Assembly (NCBI GenBank): GCA_019232645.1
Contig: JAFANO010000375.1
Span: 1-5,894 of the forward strand
DNA from: Planctomycetaceae bacterium
Lineage (GTDB): Bacteria > Planctomycetota > Planctomycetia > Isosphaerales > Isosphaeraceae
Length of the DNA stretch: 5,894 nt
Direction of reading: 5' to 3'
Made by a program: the position numbers and the translations under genes. A model generated the notes under the pieces. It did no database searches. It saw only the letters and a list, made by a program, of their open reading frames with translations, and was not told the origin of the DNA. The first letter of the stretch is position 1. Every line of letters begins with the position of its first letter. This document shows positions 1 to 5,252 of the stretch, piece after piece.

Positions 1-461
1 AGCCGCATGTCGCCGAAGAGGCCGGTGTCGGCCGCGTCGTAGACCTTCGTGCCGTCGGGGAACGTCAGGAGGAAGCCGCAGGGGTTGCCGCCGTAGGTGC
101 CGTCGGGCAGGACCGAGCCGTGGAAGGCCTGAGTCAGCTTCACGTGGGCGATCCCCGCGAAGTGGTGCCCCCCGCCGTGCTGGAGCCCGTGGACGTCGGT
201 CAGGCCCCGCTCGGGCCGCTTCAGCCACTCGCTGATCTCGTAGTTGGCCACGACGGCCGCGCCGGTACGTTTGGCGATCGCGACGGCGTCGCCGACGTGG
301 TCGCCGTGCCCGTGCGAGACCAGGATCAGGTCGGCCGGCACCTCGTCGGCCGAGGCCGCCGCCTTGGGGTTGCCCGTCAGGAACGGGTCGATCAGCACAT
401 GTCGGCCGTCGCTCTCGAACAGAAGGCACGAATGGCCCAGCCAGCGCACGCGGGTTGCCAT
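1..461 (-). CDS. UPF0173-type metal-dependent hydrolase (metallo-beta-lactamase fold), 3' part cut by window edge
   Basis: The reverse strand from the ATG at 461 gives 153 residues beginning MATRVRWLGHSCLLF and runs off the window still in frame. The metallo-beta-lactamase signature is clear: SHGHGDH at residues 49-55 (H50, H52, D54, H55), a third histidine in AFHGS (H114), and an aspartate in DAADTGLFGDM (D145). These are the expected ligands of a two-metal site. The LGHSCLLFE start, LIDPFLTGNP loop and DTGLFGDM block match the UPF0173 branch, whose members are about 225-230 residues, so roughly one third is missing. Family members are cytoplasmic hydrolases with mostly unknown substrates. 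The start is supported by GGAGGAG at 468-474, six bases upstream. The gene diverges from the VOC gene. Fold and family are confident; substrate is unknown. Confidence 0.93.
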   Translation of the reverse strand, partial: MATRVRWLGHSCLLFESDGRHVLIDPFLTGNPKAAASADEVPADLILVSHGHGDHVGDAVAIAKRTGAAVVANYEISEWLKRPERGLTDVHGLQHGGGHHFAGIAHVKLTQAFHGSVLPDGTYGGNPCGFLLTFPDGTKVYDAADTGLFGDMR

Positions 462-467
462 GGGGCG

Positions 468-474
468 CTCCTCC
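468..474 (-). promoter_or_regulatory. Shine-Dalgarno of the UPF0173 hydrolase gene
   Basis: On the minus strand this reads GGAGGAG, six bases before the ATG at 461. It fixes the hydrolase start. The same GGAGGAG motif precedes the divergent VOC gene. A short hairpin (arms 491-497 and 509-515, 7 bp, 11-nt loop) lies just upstream and could fall in the leader of this mRNA. No clear promoter boxes were found for this gene. Confidence 0.75.
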
Positions 475-596
475 GAATGGAGACCTCGACCGCTCTCCGA
501 AACTCACCGAGAGCGCCACTGAACCACACGGGCCGGGCGATGACAACCCCCACCCGCCTCGCCTCCGGGCGGGCCCATTGGGCTCGCGACTCGAGG

Positions 597-625
597 TTGA
601 CGTATGTCTAGAAATCGGCTACGGT
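597..625 (+). promoter_or_regulatory. sigma70-like promoter for the VOC gene
   Basis: TTGACG at 597-602 (5 of 6 to the -35 consensus) is followed after exactly 17 bases by TACGGT at 620-625, which keeps the key T, A and final T of the -10 box. A transcript would begin near 631 and leave about 45 bases of leader before the start at 676. An upstream in-frame ATG at 604 lies between the two boxes, which argues against it as the translation start. Assigned from motif match only. Confidence 0.55.
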
Positions 626-660
626 CCCGCCTCCCCCCATGTCCATTCGTGTCTCTAACA

Positions 661-667
661 GGAGGAG
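661..667 (+). promoter_or_regulatory. Shine-Dalgarno that decides the VOC start
   Basis: GGAGGAG lies 8 bases before the ATG at 676 but only 2 bases before the ATG at 670. The spacing favours translation from 676. The more distant in-frame ATG at 604 has no comparable site. Confidence 0.7.
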
Positions 668-675
668 AGATGACG

Positions 676-1119
676 ATGTCCGAGAAATCCGGTCTGCCGC
701 CGAGCGCGGCGTGGGTGTCGCCTTACCTGACGGTCAAGGATCCGTCGGCCTCGATCGAGTTCTACGAGCGGGCCTTCGGCTTCTCGACGCGGGGCTCGAT
801 GCCCGGCCCCGACGGCAAGATCGTGCACGCGGGGATGACCTGGAATGATGGGGTCATCATGTTCGGCGCCGAGGCGGGCACCTGCCGGGCGCCGGTGACG
901 TCCGGGGTCGAGTCGCCGATCGCACTGTACGTCTACTGCGACGACGTGGACGCCCTGTTCGCCCGCGCCACCGAGGCCGGTGCGCAGGCCGCCCTTCCAC
1001 CCCAGAACCAGTTCTGGGGCGACCGGATGTGCCGGCTGATCGACCCGGACGGCTATGCCTGGTGCTTCGCCACGCATGTCGGCAAGGCCGCGTGTGCCGA
1101 GGAACTGGTCCAGGTCTGA
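676..1119 (+). CDS. VOC-family (glyoxalase/PhnB-like) protein
   Basis: This encodes 147 residues (149 if ATG 670 is used) starting MSEKSGLPPSAAWVSPYLTV. The sequence shows the paired beta-alpha-beta-beta-beta layout of the vicinal oxygen chelate fold. The first module has YLTVKDPSASIEFYERAFGF, then GPDGKIVHAGM and GVIMFGAE. The second has LYVYCDDVDALFARATEAGA, then FWGDRMCRLIDPDGYAWCFATHV. The GDR..x..DPDGYxW..ATH block is typical of PhnB-like VOC proteins, which are often misnamed bleomycin-resistance or glyoxalase proteins. The family includes metal-dependent lyases, isomerases, dioxygenases and binding proteins, so substrate and reaction cannot be read here. No signal peptide or membrane segment is seen; it should be cytoplasmic. 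Monocistronic by layout, with its own promoter and RBS. Family confident, function unknown. Confidence 0.92.
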   Translation: MSEKSGLPPSAAWVSPYLTVKDPSASIEFYERAFGFSTRGSMPGPDGKIVHAGMTWNDGVIMFGAEAGTCRAPVTSGVESPIALYVYCDDVDALFARATEAGAQAALPPQNQFWGDRMCRLIDPDGYAWCFATHVGKAACAEELVQV

Positions 1120-1150
1120 TGCTCTGACCGACGAACCTGTTATCATACGC

Positions 1151-1242
1151 ATTCCAGAGAATTTATGCGCCCTGTCCGGATCTCAAATTTGAGATTTCAA
1201 TTCTTTCGAATCCGCAGAATGGGCGCACGAAATTCCTAGAAT
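1151..1242. repeat. imperfect long inverted repeat enclosing a perfect 16-bp palindrome
   Basis: The arms 1151-1172 and 1221-1242 are inverted copies of each other, with 19 matched positions, two mismatches and two single-base gaps. The innermost 7 bases (TGCGCCC/GGGCGCA) and a GAATTT block are exact. Inside, 1180-1195 is a perfect palindrome, ATCTCAAATTTGAGAT, and CGGAT (1177-1181) can pair with ATCCG (1210-1214). The stretch is visibly richer in A+T than the flanking genes. It begins about 30 bases after the VOC stop. It could be a transcription end or processing structure, a small non-autonomous element remnant, or an operator region. No T-run follows either arm, so it is not a standard intrinsic terminator. 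Confidence 0.6.
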
Positions 1243-1423
1243 CGGTCTCAGCCCCGGAGGCTCCGCTGTGCGGAACGTTCCTGGCAGAGTTCGTAAAAGT
1301 GGCAGCCTTCGGGGTTTCAATCAAGCTACGCGGAGCGAGCCCGACGACTCCCCCCTTGTGGAAGGCCGGTGACATCGGGTTCGTGCCCGATCACCAGACT
1401 CCGCCTCCCAACACGATTCGGTA
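1243..1423. other. non-coding stretch with a CRISPR-repeat-like segment and a hairpin
   Basis: No convincing gene is seen here. On the minus strand, 1349-1314 ends in CTTGATTGAAAC, the 3' tag common to many CRISPR repeats. Just before it is an imperfect 6-bp stem (1325-1331 with 1335-1340, one bulged base). There is only one copy, so no array is called. Next to it, 1368-1395 forms a hairpin: GGTG plus ATCGGG pairing with CCCGAT plus CACC, with a two-base bulge and a 6-base loop. This hairpin lies about 30 bases past the stop of the KTSC gene (1424) and could end that operon's transcript, but no U-tract follows it. Confidence 0.4.
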
Positions 1424-1699
1424 TCACTCAGCTTCCTGGTAGGCGTACAGGTCCTTGATGAACTCGTTGAAGTATTGCCCCTTCGAATCCGCCTCCAGGA
1501 ACTCAGTGTAGACGGACAGGGGCACGTCGAAATATTCGTAAACCCGGCCGCTCTCGGCGAACTCGATCTCGAGGATGCTGCTGGGTAGGTCGTAGCCCGC
1601 CGATCGGATCAGGTTCGAGTCCACTGGCATTCGGTCCACGGCGGGCTCCTGACGCGGGGCGGCGTCGCGAGACGTGGGTTCGGGGTCGGGGCGGTTCAT
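1424..1699 (-). CDS. KTSC-domain protein
   Basis: The ATG at 1699 gives 91 residues: a disordered, charged lead of about 23 residues (MNRPDPEPTSRDAAPRQEP), then a KTSC domain from about residue 24 to the end. The domain shows MPVDSNLIRSAGYDLPSS, the central YxY motif in GRVYEYFDVP, then SVYTEFLEADSKGQYFNEFI and KDLYAY. KTSC (named for the C-terminus of some lysyl-tRNA synthetases) is a roughly 60-residue domain of unknown function that has been suggested to bind RNA. The ATG at 1630 would give the bare 68-residue domain, which is the usual stand-alone length. Neither start has a strong RBS: AGGAG lies 15 bases before 1630, and only a weak GGGTAG precedes 1699. It follows the SWIM gene by 35 bases on the same strand, so it is probably co-transcribed. 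Domain confident, start uncertain. Confidence 0.85.
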   Translation of the reverse strand: MNRPDPEPTSRDAAPRQEPAVDRMPVDSNLIRSAGYDLPSSILEIEFAESGRVYEYFDVPLSVYTEFLEADSKGQYFNEFIKDLYAYQEAE

Positions 1700-1734
1700 T
1701 CTACCCGAACCGGGCCGCGCGGCACGACGGCGGC

Positions 1735-2298
1735 TCAAATCCAGCCTAGTGCGGCCAGGGCGGCCAGGTGCTTGCAGAGGGCGTGGGGGGCGATGCCGGC
1801 GATCTGGTAGGTCCACTCGGCGCAGTCGCAGCGGGTCGAGCGGTCGCGGAGCCGCGCGGCGTAATAGGGGCCATCGTCGAGCGGGGGGTGGAGCCGGGTC
1901 AGCCGCCAGAGGATTGGGGCCAGCGACGTTGCCGCGACCCGCTCGACGCGATAGGTCTGGCCGGCGATCGGGATCAGGAGGATGGGGGCCGAGCCGGGGG
2001 CGCCGCCGCCGAGGGTCAAGAGAGTCACGGGGGGCTGCGCCAGCGCCGCCTCGAGCGTCGCGCCGCCGAGCTCGGCGCGGAGCCGGTCCCAGGCGCGTCG
2101 GGCCTCGGCCAGGGCGTTGCGGAAGTGCCAGGCGGTCGCGTGGAACGGGCCGAGGACCGCCTCGGCCACCTCGAGGTCGAGCGCCGAGACGTCCAGGATC
2201 ATCCGACCCCGTTGCACCAACTCGACCGCCTGCCGCGCGGGGTCCGAGGGGTCGCGATCGCGGAGCGCGGGCCATTTCGTGCGAGGTGGCGCGGGCAT
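1735..2298 (-). CDS. SWIM-type zinc-finger protein
   Basis: This encodes 187 residues beginning MPAPPRTKWPALRDRDPS. The C-terminus carries CDC (C157, C159) followed 15 residues later by CKH (C175, H177), giving CxCx15CxH, the zinc-binding pattern of SWIM fingers. SWIM fingers occur in bacterial SNF2-type helicases and in MuDR-type transposases, and are thought to bind DNA or protein partners. The N-terminal 150 residues have no helicase or transposase motif. They contain a helical stretch (about 45-85, FHATAWHFRNALAEARRAWD) and a beta-rich part (about 95-125, PPVTLLTLGGGAPG, ILLIPIAGQTYRVERV). The ATG at 2298 lacks a good Shine-Dalgarno; an in-frame ATG at 2202 is possible but would remove 32 residues. 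It lies 73 bases after the small gene at 2372-2611 and 35 bases before the KTSC gene, all on one strand. Zinc finger confident, role unknown. Confidence 0.82.
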   Translation of the reverse strand: MPAPPRTKWPALRDRDPSDPARQAVELVQRGRMILDVSALDLEVAEAVLGPFHATAWHFRNALAEARRAWDRLRAELGGATLEAALAQPPVTLLTLGGGAPGSAPILLIPIAGQTYRVERVAATSLAPILWRLTRLHPPLDDGPYYAARLRDRSTRCDCAEWTYQIAGIAPHALCKHLAALAALGWI

Positions 2299-2371
2299 GG
2301 CGCTTCGGTGGGAAACTGGGACGAAGCGAGATGAAACGTCCGGTCGGACGGTCCCCTGCCCCGATGTCCGA

Positions 2372-2611
2372 TCAAGGTTGCCAACCTTCGGCCTCGGCCA
2401 TAAGGTGGACGTAGCGCGGGGTGTCGCCCGGCTCGTCCCCGCGGGCCCGGGTCGCGGCGACCCGGTAGACCCGTCCCGAGACCGTCACCCGATCTCCCGA
2501 CGCCCATGCAGGCGTCGGGCTCACCACCCCCACCAGGCAGACCTCGCGGACCGAGGGCCGGGCCGCAGACGTGCGCCGCTTGGGCCGAAGACCGCTCACC
2601 AGGATCGACAT
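2372..2611 (-). CDS. small protein of unknown function, first gene of the SWIM/KTSC operon
   Basis: I do not recognise this gene. From the ATG at 2611 it encodes 79 residues. A basic N-terminus (MSILVSGLRPKRRTSAARPS) is followed by a likely beta-rich core, REVCLVGVVSPTPAWASGDR, VTVSGRVYRVAATRARG and TPRYVHLMAEAEGWQP. The alternating hydrophobic strands with GDRV and SGRVYRV turns recall a small beta-barrel, but that is impression only. A GTG at 2632 would add seven residues. ATG 2611 is preferred because GAGGGG (2619-2624) sits seven bases upstream. A good promoter lies 43 bases before the start, and the gene leads toward the SWIM and KTSC genes on the same strand. No signal peptide or membrane segment is seen. 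That it is a real gene is supported by promoter, RBS and operon position. Confidence 0.62.
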   Translation of the reverse strand: MSILVSGLRPKRRTSAARPSVREVCLVGVVSPTPAWASGDRVTVSGRVYRVAATRARGDEPGDTPRYVHLMAEAEGWQP

Positions 2612-2653
2612 CGCCGGTCCCCTCAATGCCACATTCCCGAGCTTACGTTCACG

Positions 2654-2682
2654 AGTGTACTAAGCATCAGGAGAGGTGACAA
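2654..2682 (-). promoter_or_regulatory. sigma70-like promoter of the 2611-to-1424 operon
   Basis: Read on the minus strand, TTGTCA (2677-2682; 5 of 6 to the -35 consensus) is followed after exactly 17 bases by TACACT (2654-2659; 4 of 6 to the -10 consensus, with the conserved T, A and last T). Transcription would start near 2647, about 36 bases before the ATG at 2611. The local drop in GC content supports a promoter here. It would drive the small gene and, by layout, the SWIM and KTSC genes. Confidence 0.6.
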
Positions 2683-2728
2683 GAGACCAGCGGTCCCCTA
2701 GCTCGGATCGCGCGAAGGCCGGAAGGCA

Positions 2729-2790
2729 CGCCTCACCCCGCCCCTCTCCCGCCGGGAGAGGGGCGGGGTGAGGGGGCTACGGGTGAGGCG
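2729..2790. repeat. REP-like GC-rich palindrome: perfect 20-bp hairpin plus an outer alternative arm
   Basis: Positions 2731-2750 and 2754-2773 are perfect inverted copies with only GCC as the loop, giving a 20-bp GC-rich stem. In addition CGCCTCAC at 2729-2736 has a second exact complement, GTGAGGCG at 2783-2790, so the left arm can pair with either partner. No T-run follows on either strand, which is against a classic intrinsic terminator. The CTCTCCC/GGGAGAG palindrome flanked by CCTCACCCC/GGGGTGAGG resembles dispersed intergenic repeats found in many GC-rich genomes. Only one copy is in this window, so genome-wide repetition is an inference. Confidence 0.75.
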
Positions 2791-2845
2791 CTGAGAAGAA
2801 TCGAGAGCGACGGCCTCGGCTCTGGGATCTCGAAGACGAATCGGA

Positions 2846-3010
2846 TCATATCAAGGGGAAGACGGCGGGGTTCACCTTGAAGTGCTTCGACGGCACCTCG
2901 ATGTGCTTGCGGTTCAGGCCGCGTTTGCCCTTGAGGATCTCCGAGATCGTGGATTCGGCGATCCCCGTCTCGGTCGCGACCCTGGCCTGGGTCATCTCCC
3001 GGGGCGAGCA
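2846..3010 (-). pseudogene. truncated HigA-like (XRE helix-turn-helix) antitoxin, C-terminal remnant
   Basis: From the in-frame ATG at 2995 this reads 49 residues, MTQARVATETGIAESTISEI then LKGKRGLNRKHIEVPSKHF and KVNPAVFPLI, to the stop at 2846-2848. The helix-turn-helix is clear: TQARVATETGI, then the recognition helix ESTISEILKGKRGLNRKHI. The closing KVNPAVF is typical of the C-terminus of HigA-family antitoxins of type II toxin-antitoxin systems. Those proteins are usually about 120 residues, so the N-terminal half is gone. An in-frame stop (3011-3013) lies just upstream, at a switch into A+T-rich sequence. The usual LA..FKV helix is altered to VPSKHFKV, a proline inside a helix, which suggests decay. 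No toxin gene is adjacent. No Shine-Dalgarno precedes ATG 2995, so expression as a short repressor is possible but unlikely. Confidence 0.7.
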
Positions 3011-3113
3011 TTACACCTATACGGATGATACTTCGCGTATTATGATGTAGTAGACCGATCTTGGAGTTTTGCGAACGGCTGTCGCGGCTGGGAGGATCGG
3101 CTCGCGCGGCGTG
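2996..3113. other. A+T-richer junction upstream of the antitoxin remnant
   Basis: The sequence at 3010-3062 is markedly richer in A+T than both sides. It contains an imperfect small palindrome (ATACTTCGCGTAT region, 3028-3040) and, on the minus strand, CATAAT resembling a -10 box but with no matching -35. CCGATC (3055-3060) and GATCGG (3095-3100) form a short inverted pair just past the stop of the membrane glycosyltransferase gene. All three minus-strand frames meet stops or carry no recognisable protein, so the missing antitoxin half and its toxin are not here. Confidence 0.4.
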
Positions 3114-5030
3114 TTATTTGAGGATCCGTCTCTCGGTGCGCTTCTCGGAGACCAGGTTGGCCGTGGCGAAGGCGTCGAGGATTCCGGAGCGGCCGGGGTG
3201 GATGGCCTCGAGGCCGAGCCGCGACTGGATGTCGTAGGAGAGCCGCTCGCCGGTGCCGGCCAGGATCACCAGGCGCTGGCCTTGGGGCAGGGTGAGGAGT
3301 GCGTCGGTGTCGGACAGGTCGCGCTGCGGCAGGTGGGGCAGCGCCGAGCGGAGAATGAACCGGAGCCGGCCGCCGGGGGCGACCCGCTCGGTGGTCGCGC
3401 CCGCTGAGGCGACCGGGCTGACCACTGCTAGGATGTTGAACGGCTGCTCGCGGTCGCGGCGGAGGATCATGGCGCGGAGCGTCAGCAGGTCACCCGTCTC
3501 AACATGGCGGAATCGGACCTCGGAGATCCCCCCGGCGCCCGTCAGCAGCAGCACGGCGGCCAAGAAGCCGCCCAGGACGCCGCGCTGGCGGTCGTCGCGC
3601 CGCCGGGCCCAGCGGTTCAGGGCGCGGGTGATCACGATCGCGCCGATGAGCAGGTCGAGCGCCAGGTGCAGCCCCAGCGCCGTGGCCGTGTTGGCCCGCG
3701 CGTGGACCAGGCCATCGAACGCCCCCTGGAGGTTGGTGCTCGTCCGCCAGGCGACGCAGACGGCCGTCGCGGGGGCCAGCCATGTCAGCGTCCGGATCGC
3801 GACGGCGCGGCTGGCCAGGTCGCAGATGGCCCGCGCCGCCAGCAGGCTCAAGGGTACCAGCAGGAACAGGTTCAGCGCCGCGCGGGGGCCGTGCGGCCAG
3901 CACGCCGGAGCCACGGCCGCCACGGCCAGCCAGAGCACCCAGAATGCCCCGCCGACGATCGCGCGGTCGTCGGTCTCGTCCGTCAGCGCCTGGCGGATCA
4001 TCCGGACGGCGGCGAACAGCCCCAGCGGCACGGTCGCGGGCGAGAGGAAGATCAGCCGGGCCAGAAGCCCCGAGTGAGACGGGGCGTTCGGCGCCAGCAG
4101 GGTCGCCAGCGACTCGCCGCCGTGGACGGCGAGCATCCGTGCGTGCCACGGTACGGCGATCGCCAGCGCGATCGCCAGCGCGATCGCCCCGGCCGCCAGG
4201 CTCGGGCTAGTCCGCCAGGCGAGCCACCACCGTGCCGCGCGCTGCCGCTCGCCCGGGGGCGAGCCGGCGCGGAGGTAGGCCTGGTGGAGCAGGATCACCG
4301 GCACGGCGATCAGCCCGAAGCCGCCGACCGACATCAGCGCCAGGCCCAGCGCCAGCCCCCCCACGATCGTCCAGAAGGCCGAGCCGCCCCAGGACCAGAC
4401 CCGCGTCGAGTCGGACTCGATCTGGAGGTGCCGGCCGTAGCACAGCAGGACCGTCAGCGTCCCGGCCAGCGCCAGGGTCGTCGGCGCCGCTTGCTGCATC
4501 TGGAACACCAGGCTGCGGTTGAAGCCGACCAGGATCGCCGCGATCAGGCCCAGACCGGGCCCCTGCCAGAGCCGGCCGTGGAAGTAGACCAGCACGACCA
4601 CTAGGACGCCCGCCACGTAGCTCGGCAGGACGGTCGTGCGCGGGTCGCGGTCGGCGCTCAGCCCCAAGCCGATCGCCTCCAGCCAGGCATACAGCGGCGG
4701 CTGGAACGCCACCGCGCGGAACGCCCGCGCCTCCGGCGCCGGCTTGATCGCCGCCACCGCCGGGACCTGGTCGACCACCTGGCCGTCGAGCACCGCCAGG
4801 CCGCACAGGCCCCACCACGGGCCGGGCGGGTTCAGGTCCCAGTTGTTCAGCGCGTACAGGCCCGGCAGCACCGCCACCATCACGACCAGCGGGAAGAACA
4901 TCGCCGACCTCGGCGCCGGCCGCAGCAGCGGACGCGCCAGCGGGATCGTCACCTCGTCCCGGACCCGGATCTCCCCCTTCGGCCGCACCGCCAGCCTTGG
5001 CTCCATGCGACGACCCGCCCCGTAATTCAT
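3114..5030 (-). CDS. polytopic membrane glycosyltransferase, GT39/ArnT-like
   Basis: This encodes 638 residues from the ATG at 5030. A 43-residue charged cytoplasmic lead is followed by about 12-13 hydrophobic segments (about 46-62, 137-150, 158-176, 184-198, 219-234, 237-250, 277-294, 325-342, 359-376, 385-400, 413-427, 455-469, 484-500). A hydrophilic C-terminal domain of about 135 residues comes last. The first large loop holds NNWDLNPPGPWWG (D65) and FQPPLYAWLEA (109-119), the latter equivalent to the HPPLYYW-type motif of GT39/ArnT/PMT-like lipid-linked-sugar transferases. These enzymes move a sugar from a polyprenyl-phosphate donor to lipid, glycan or protein on the outer face of the membrane. 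The usual Asp-Glu pair of the first loop is not evident, so activity is inferred. GGAG (5035-5038) precedes ATG 5030 by four bases; ATG 5006 is the alternative. It diverges from the transporter gene. Fold confident, acceptor unknown. Confidence 0.85.
   Translation of the reverse strand: MNYGAGRRMEPRLAVRPKGEIRVRDEVTIPLARPLLRPAPRSAMFFPLVVMVAVLPGLYALNNWDLNPPGPWWGLCGLAVLDGQVVDQVPAVAAIKPAPEARAFRAVAFQPPLYAWLEAIGLGLSADRDPRTTVLPSYVAGVLVVVLVYFHGRLWQGPGLGLIAAILVGFNRSLVFQMQQAAPTTLALAGTLTVLLCYGRHLQIESDSTRVWSWGGSAFWTIVGGLALGLALMSVGGFGLIAVPVILLHQAYLRAGSPPGERQRAARWWLAWRTSPSLAAGAIALAIALAIAVPWHARMLAVHGGESLATLLAPNAPSHSGLLARLIFLSPATVPLGLFAAVRMIRQALTDETDDRAIVGGAFWVLWLAVAAVAPACWPHGPRAALNLFLLVPLSLLAARAICDLASRAVAIRTLTWLAPATAVCVAWRTSTNLQGAFDGLVHARANTATALGLHLALDLLIGAIVITRALNRWARRRDDRQRGVLGGFLAAVLLLTGAGGISEVRFRHVETGDLLTLRAMILRRDREQPFNILAVVSPVASAGATTERVAPGGRLRFILRSALPHLPQRDLSDTDALLTLPQGQRLVILAGTGERLSYDIQSRLGLEAIHPGRSGILDAFATANLVSEKRTERRILK
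4156..4188. repeat. 12-nt tandem repeat with three GCGATCGC palindromes inside the glycosyltransferase gene
   Basis: GCGATCGCCAGC occurs 2.75 times in tandem and remains in frame. On the coding strand it gives alternating Ala-Ile/Ala-Leu (AIALAIALAIA, about residues 282-292), part of a membrane helix. Each unit contains the octamer GCGATCGC. A unit gain or loss would change the helix by four residues without a frameshift. Confidence 0.8.
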
Positions 5031-5130
5031 GACGCTCCATGGTCTCCCTTCGCCACGAGGCCGAACAGTATCATAATTCGGATGAAGGGGCGAGGGGGGT
5101 TGAACCCGCGCCCCCATTCCGAAATCATTC

Positions 5131-5220
5131 GGGACGACAAGGCCCGCCTCTCTCTCGACTTCGCTCCCCCGTCGTGGGAAGGCCGGGCCTTTCGTCGGGT
5201 CCGTTGTGCGGACCCGACGA
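5131..5220 (+). promoter_or_regulatory. structured leader region of the ABC substrate-binding gene
   Basis: Two inverted repeats lie in the 222-bp divergent intergenic region. AAGGCCCG (5139-5146) pairs with CGGGCCTT (5184-5191). Immediately after it, 5192-5203 and 5209-5220 form a perfect 12-bp hairpin with the 5-base loop TTGTG. GACGA just before the first arm (5133-5137) is also complementary to the start of the second hairpin, so the two folds could compete. A smaller repeat, CCGAA(ATCA)TTCGG, is at 5119-5132. No T-run follows the 12-bp hairpin, and the gene starts 32 bases later. It may be a leader structure, an operator pair or a bidirectional barrier. No known riboswitch was recognised. 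Confidence 0.45.
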
Positions 5221-5252
5221 GCTGAAATCGCCCTGACGAGGAACATCGCGCC

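Noticed and set aside
604..675. Start of the VOC gene at the ATG at 604
   Set aside because: That ATG lies between the predicted -35 and -10 boxes and has no Shine-Dalgarno. The added residues do not fit the family N-terminus.
655..1152. A 165-codon minus-strand open frame opposite the VOC gene
   Set aside because: It is an antisense shadow of a clear VOC gene. Its arginine/glycine-rich composition is typical of reading GC-rich coding DNA backwards.
1163..1375. A 70-codon open frame on the minus strand
   Set aside because: It has no recognisable domain and no Shine-Dalgarno, and it spans the inverted repeat and hairpin region. It looks like a chance frame in non-coding DNA.
1674..2414. Plus-strand open frames opposite the SWIM gene
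   Set aside because: They are extremely Arg/Gly-rich and lack motifs. The SWIM motif and operon layout are on the minus strand.
3253..4604. Long plus-strand open frames (274 and 366 codons) opposite the membrane glycosyltransferase
   Set aside because: They have Arg/Gly/Pro/Gln-rich low-complexity translations without domains. The minus frame has a membrane topology and a family motif.
5085..5115. A tRNA T-arm-like string (GGGTTCAACC on the minus strand)
   Set aside because: The flanking bases do not form the 5-bp T stem, and no acceptor, D or anticodon arm could be found.
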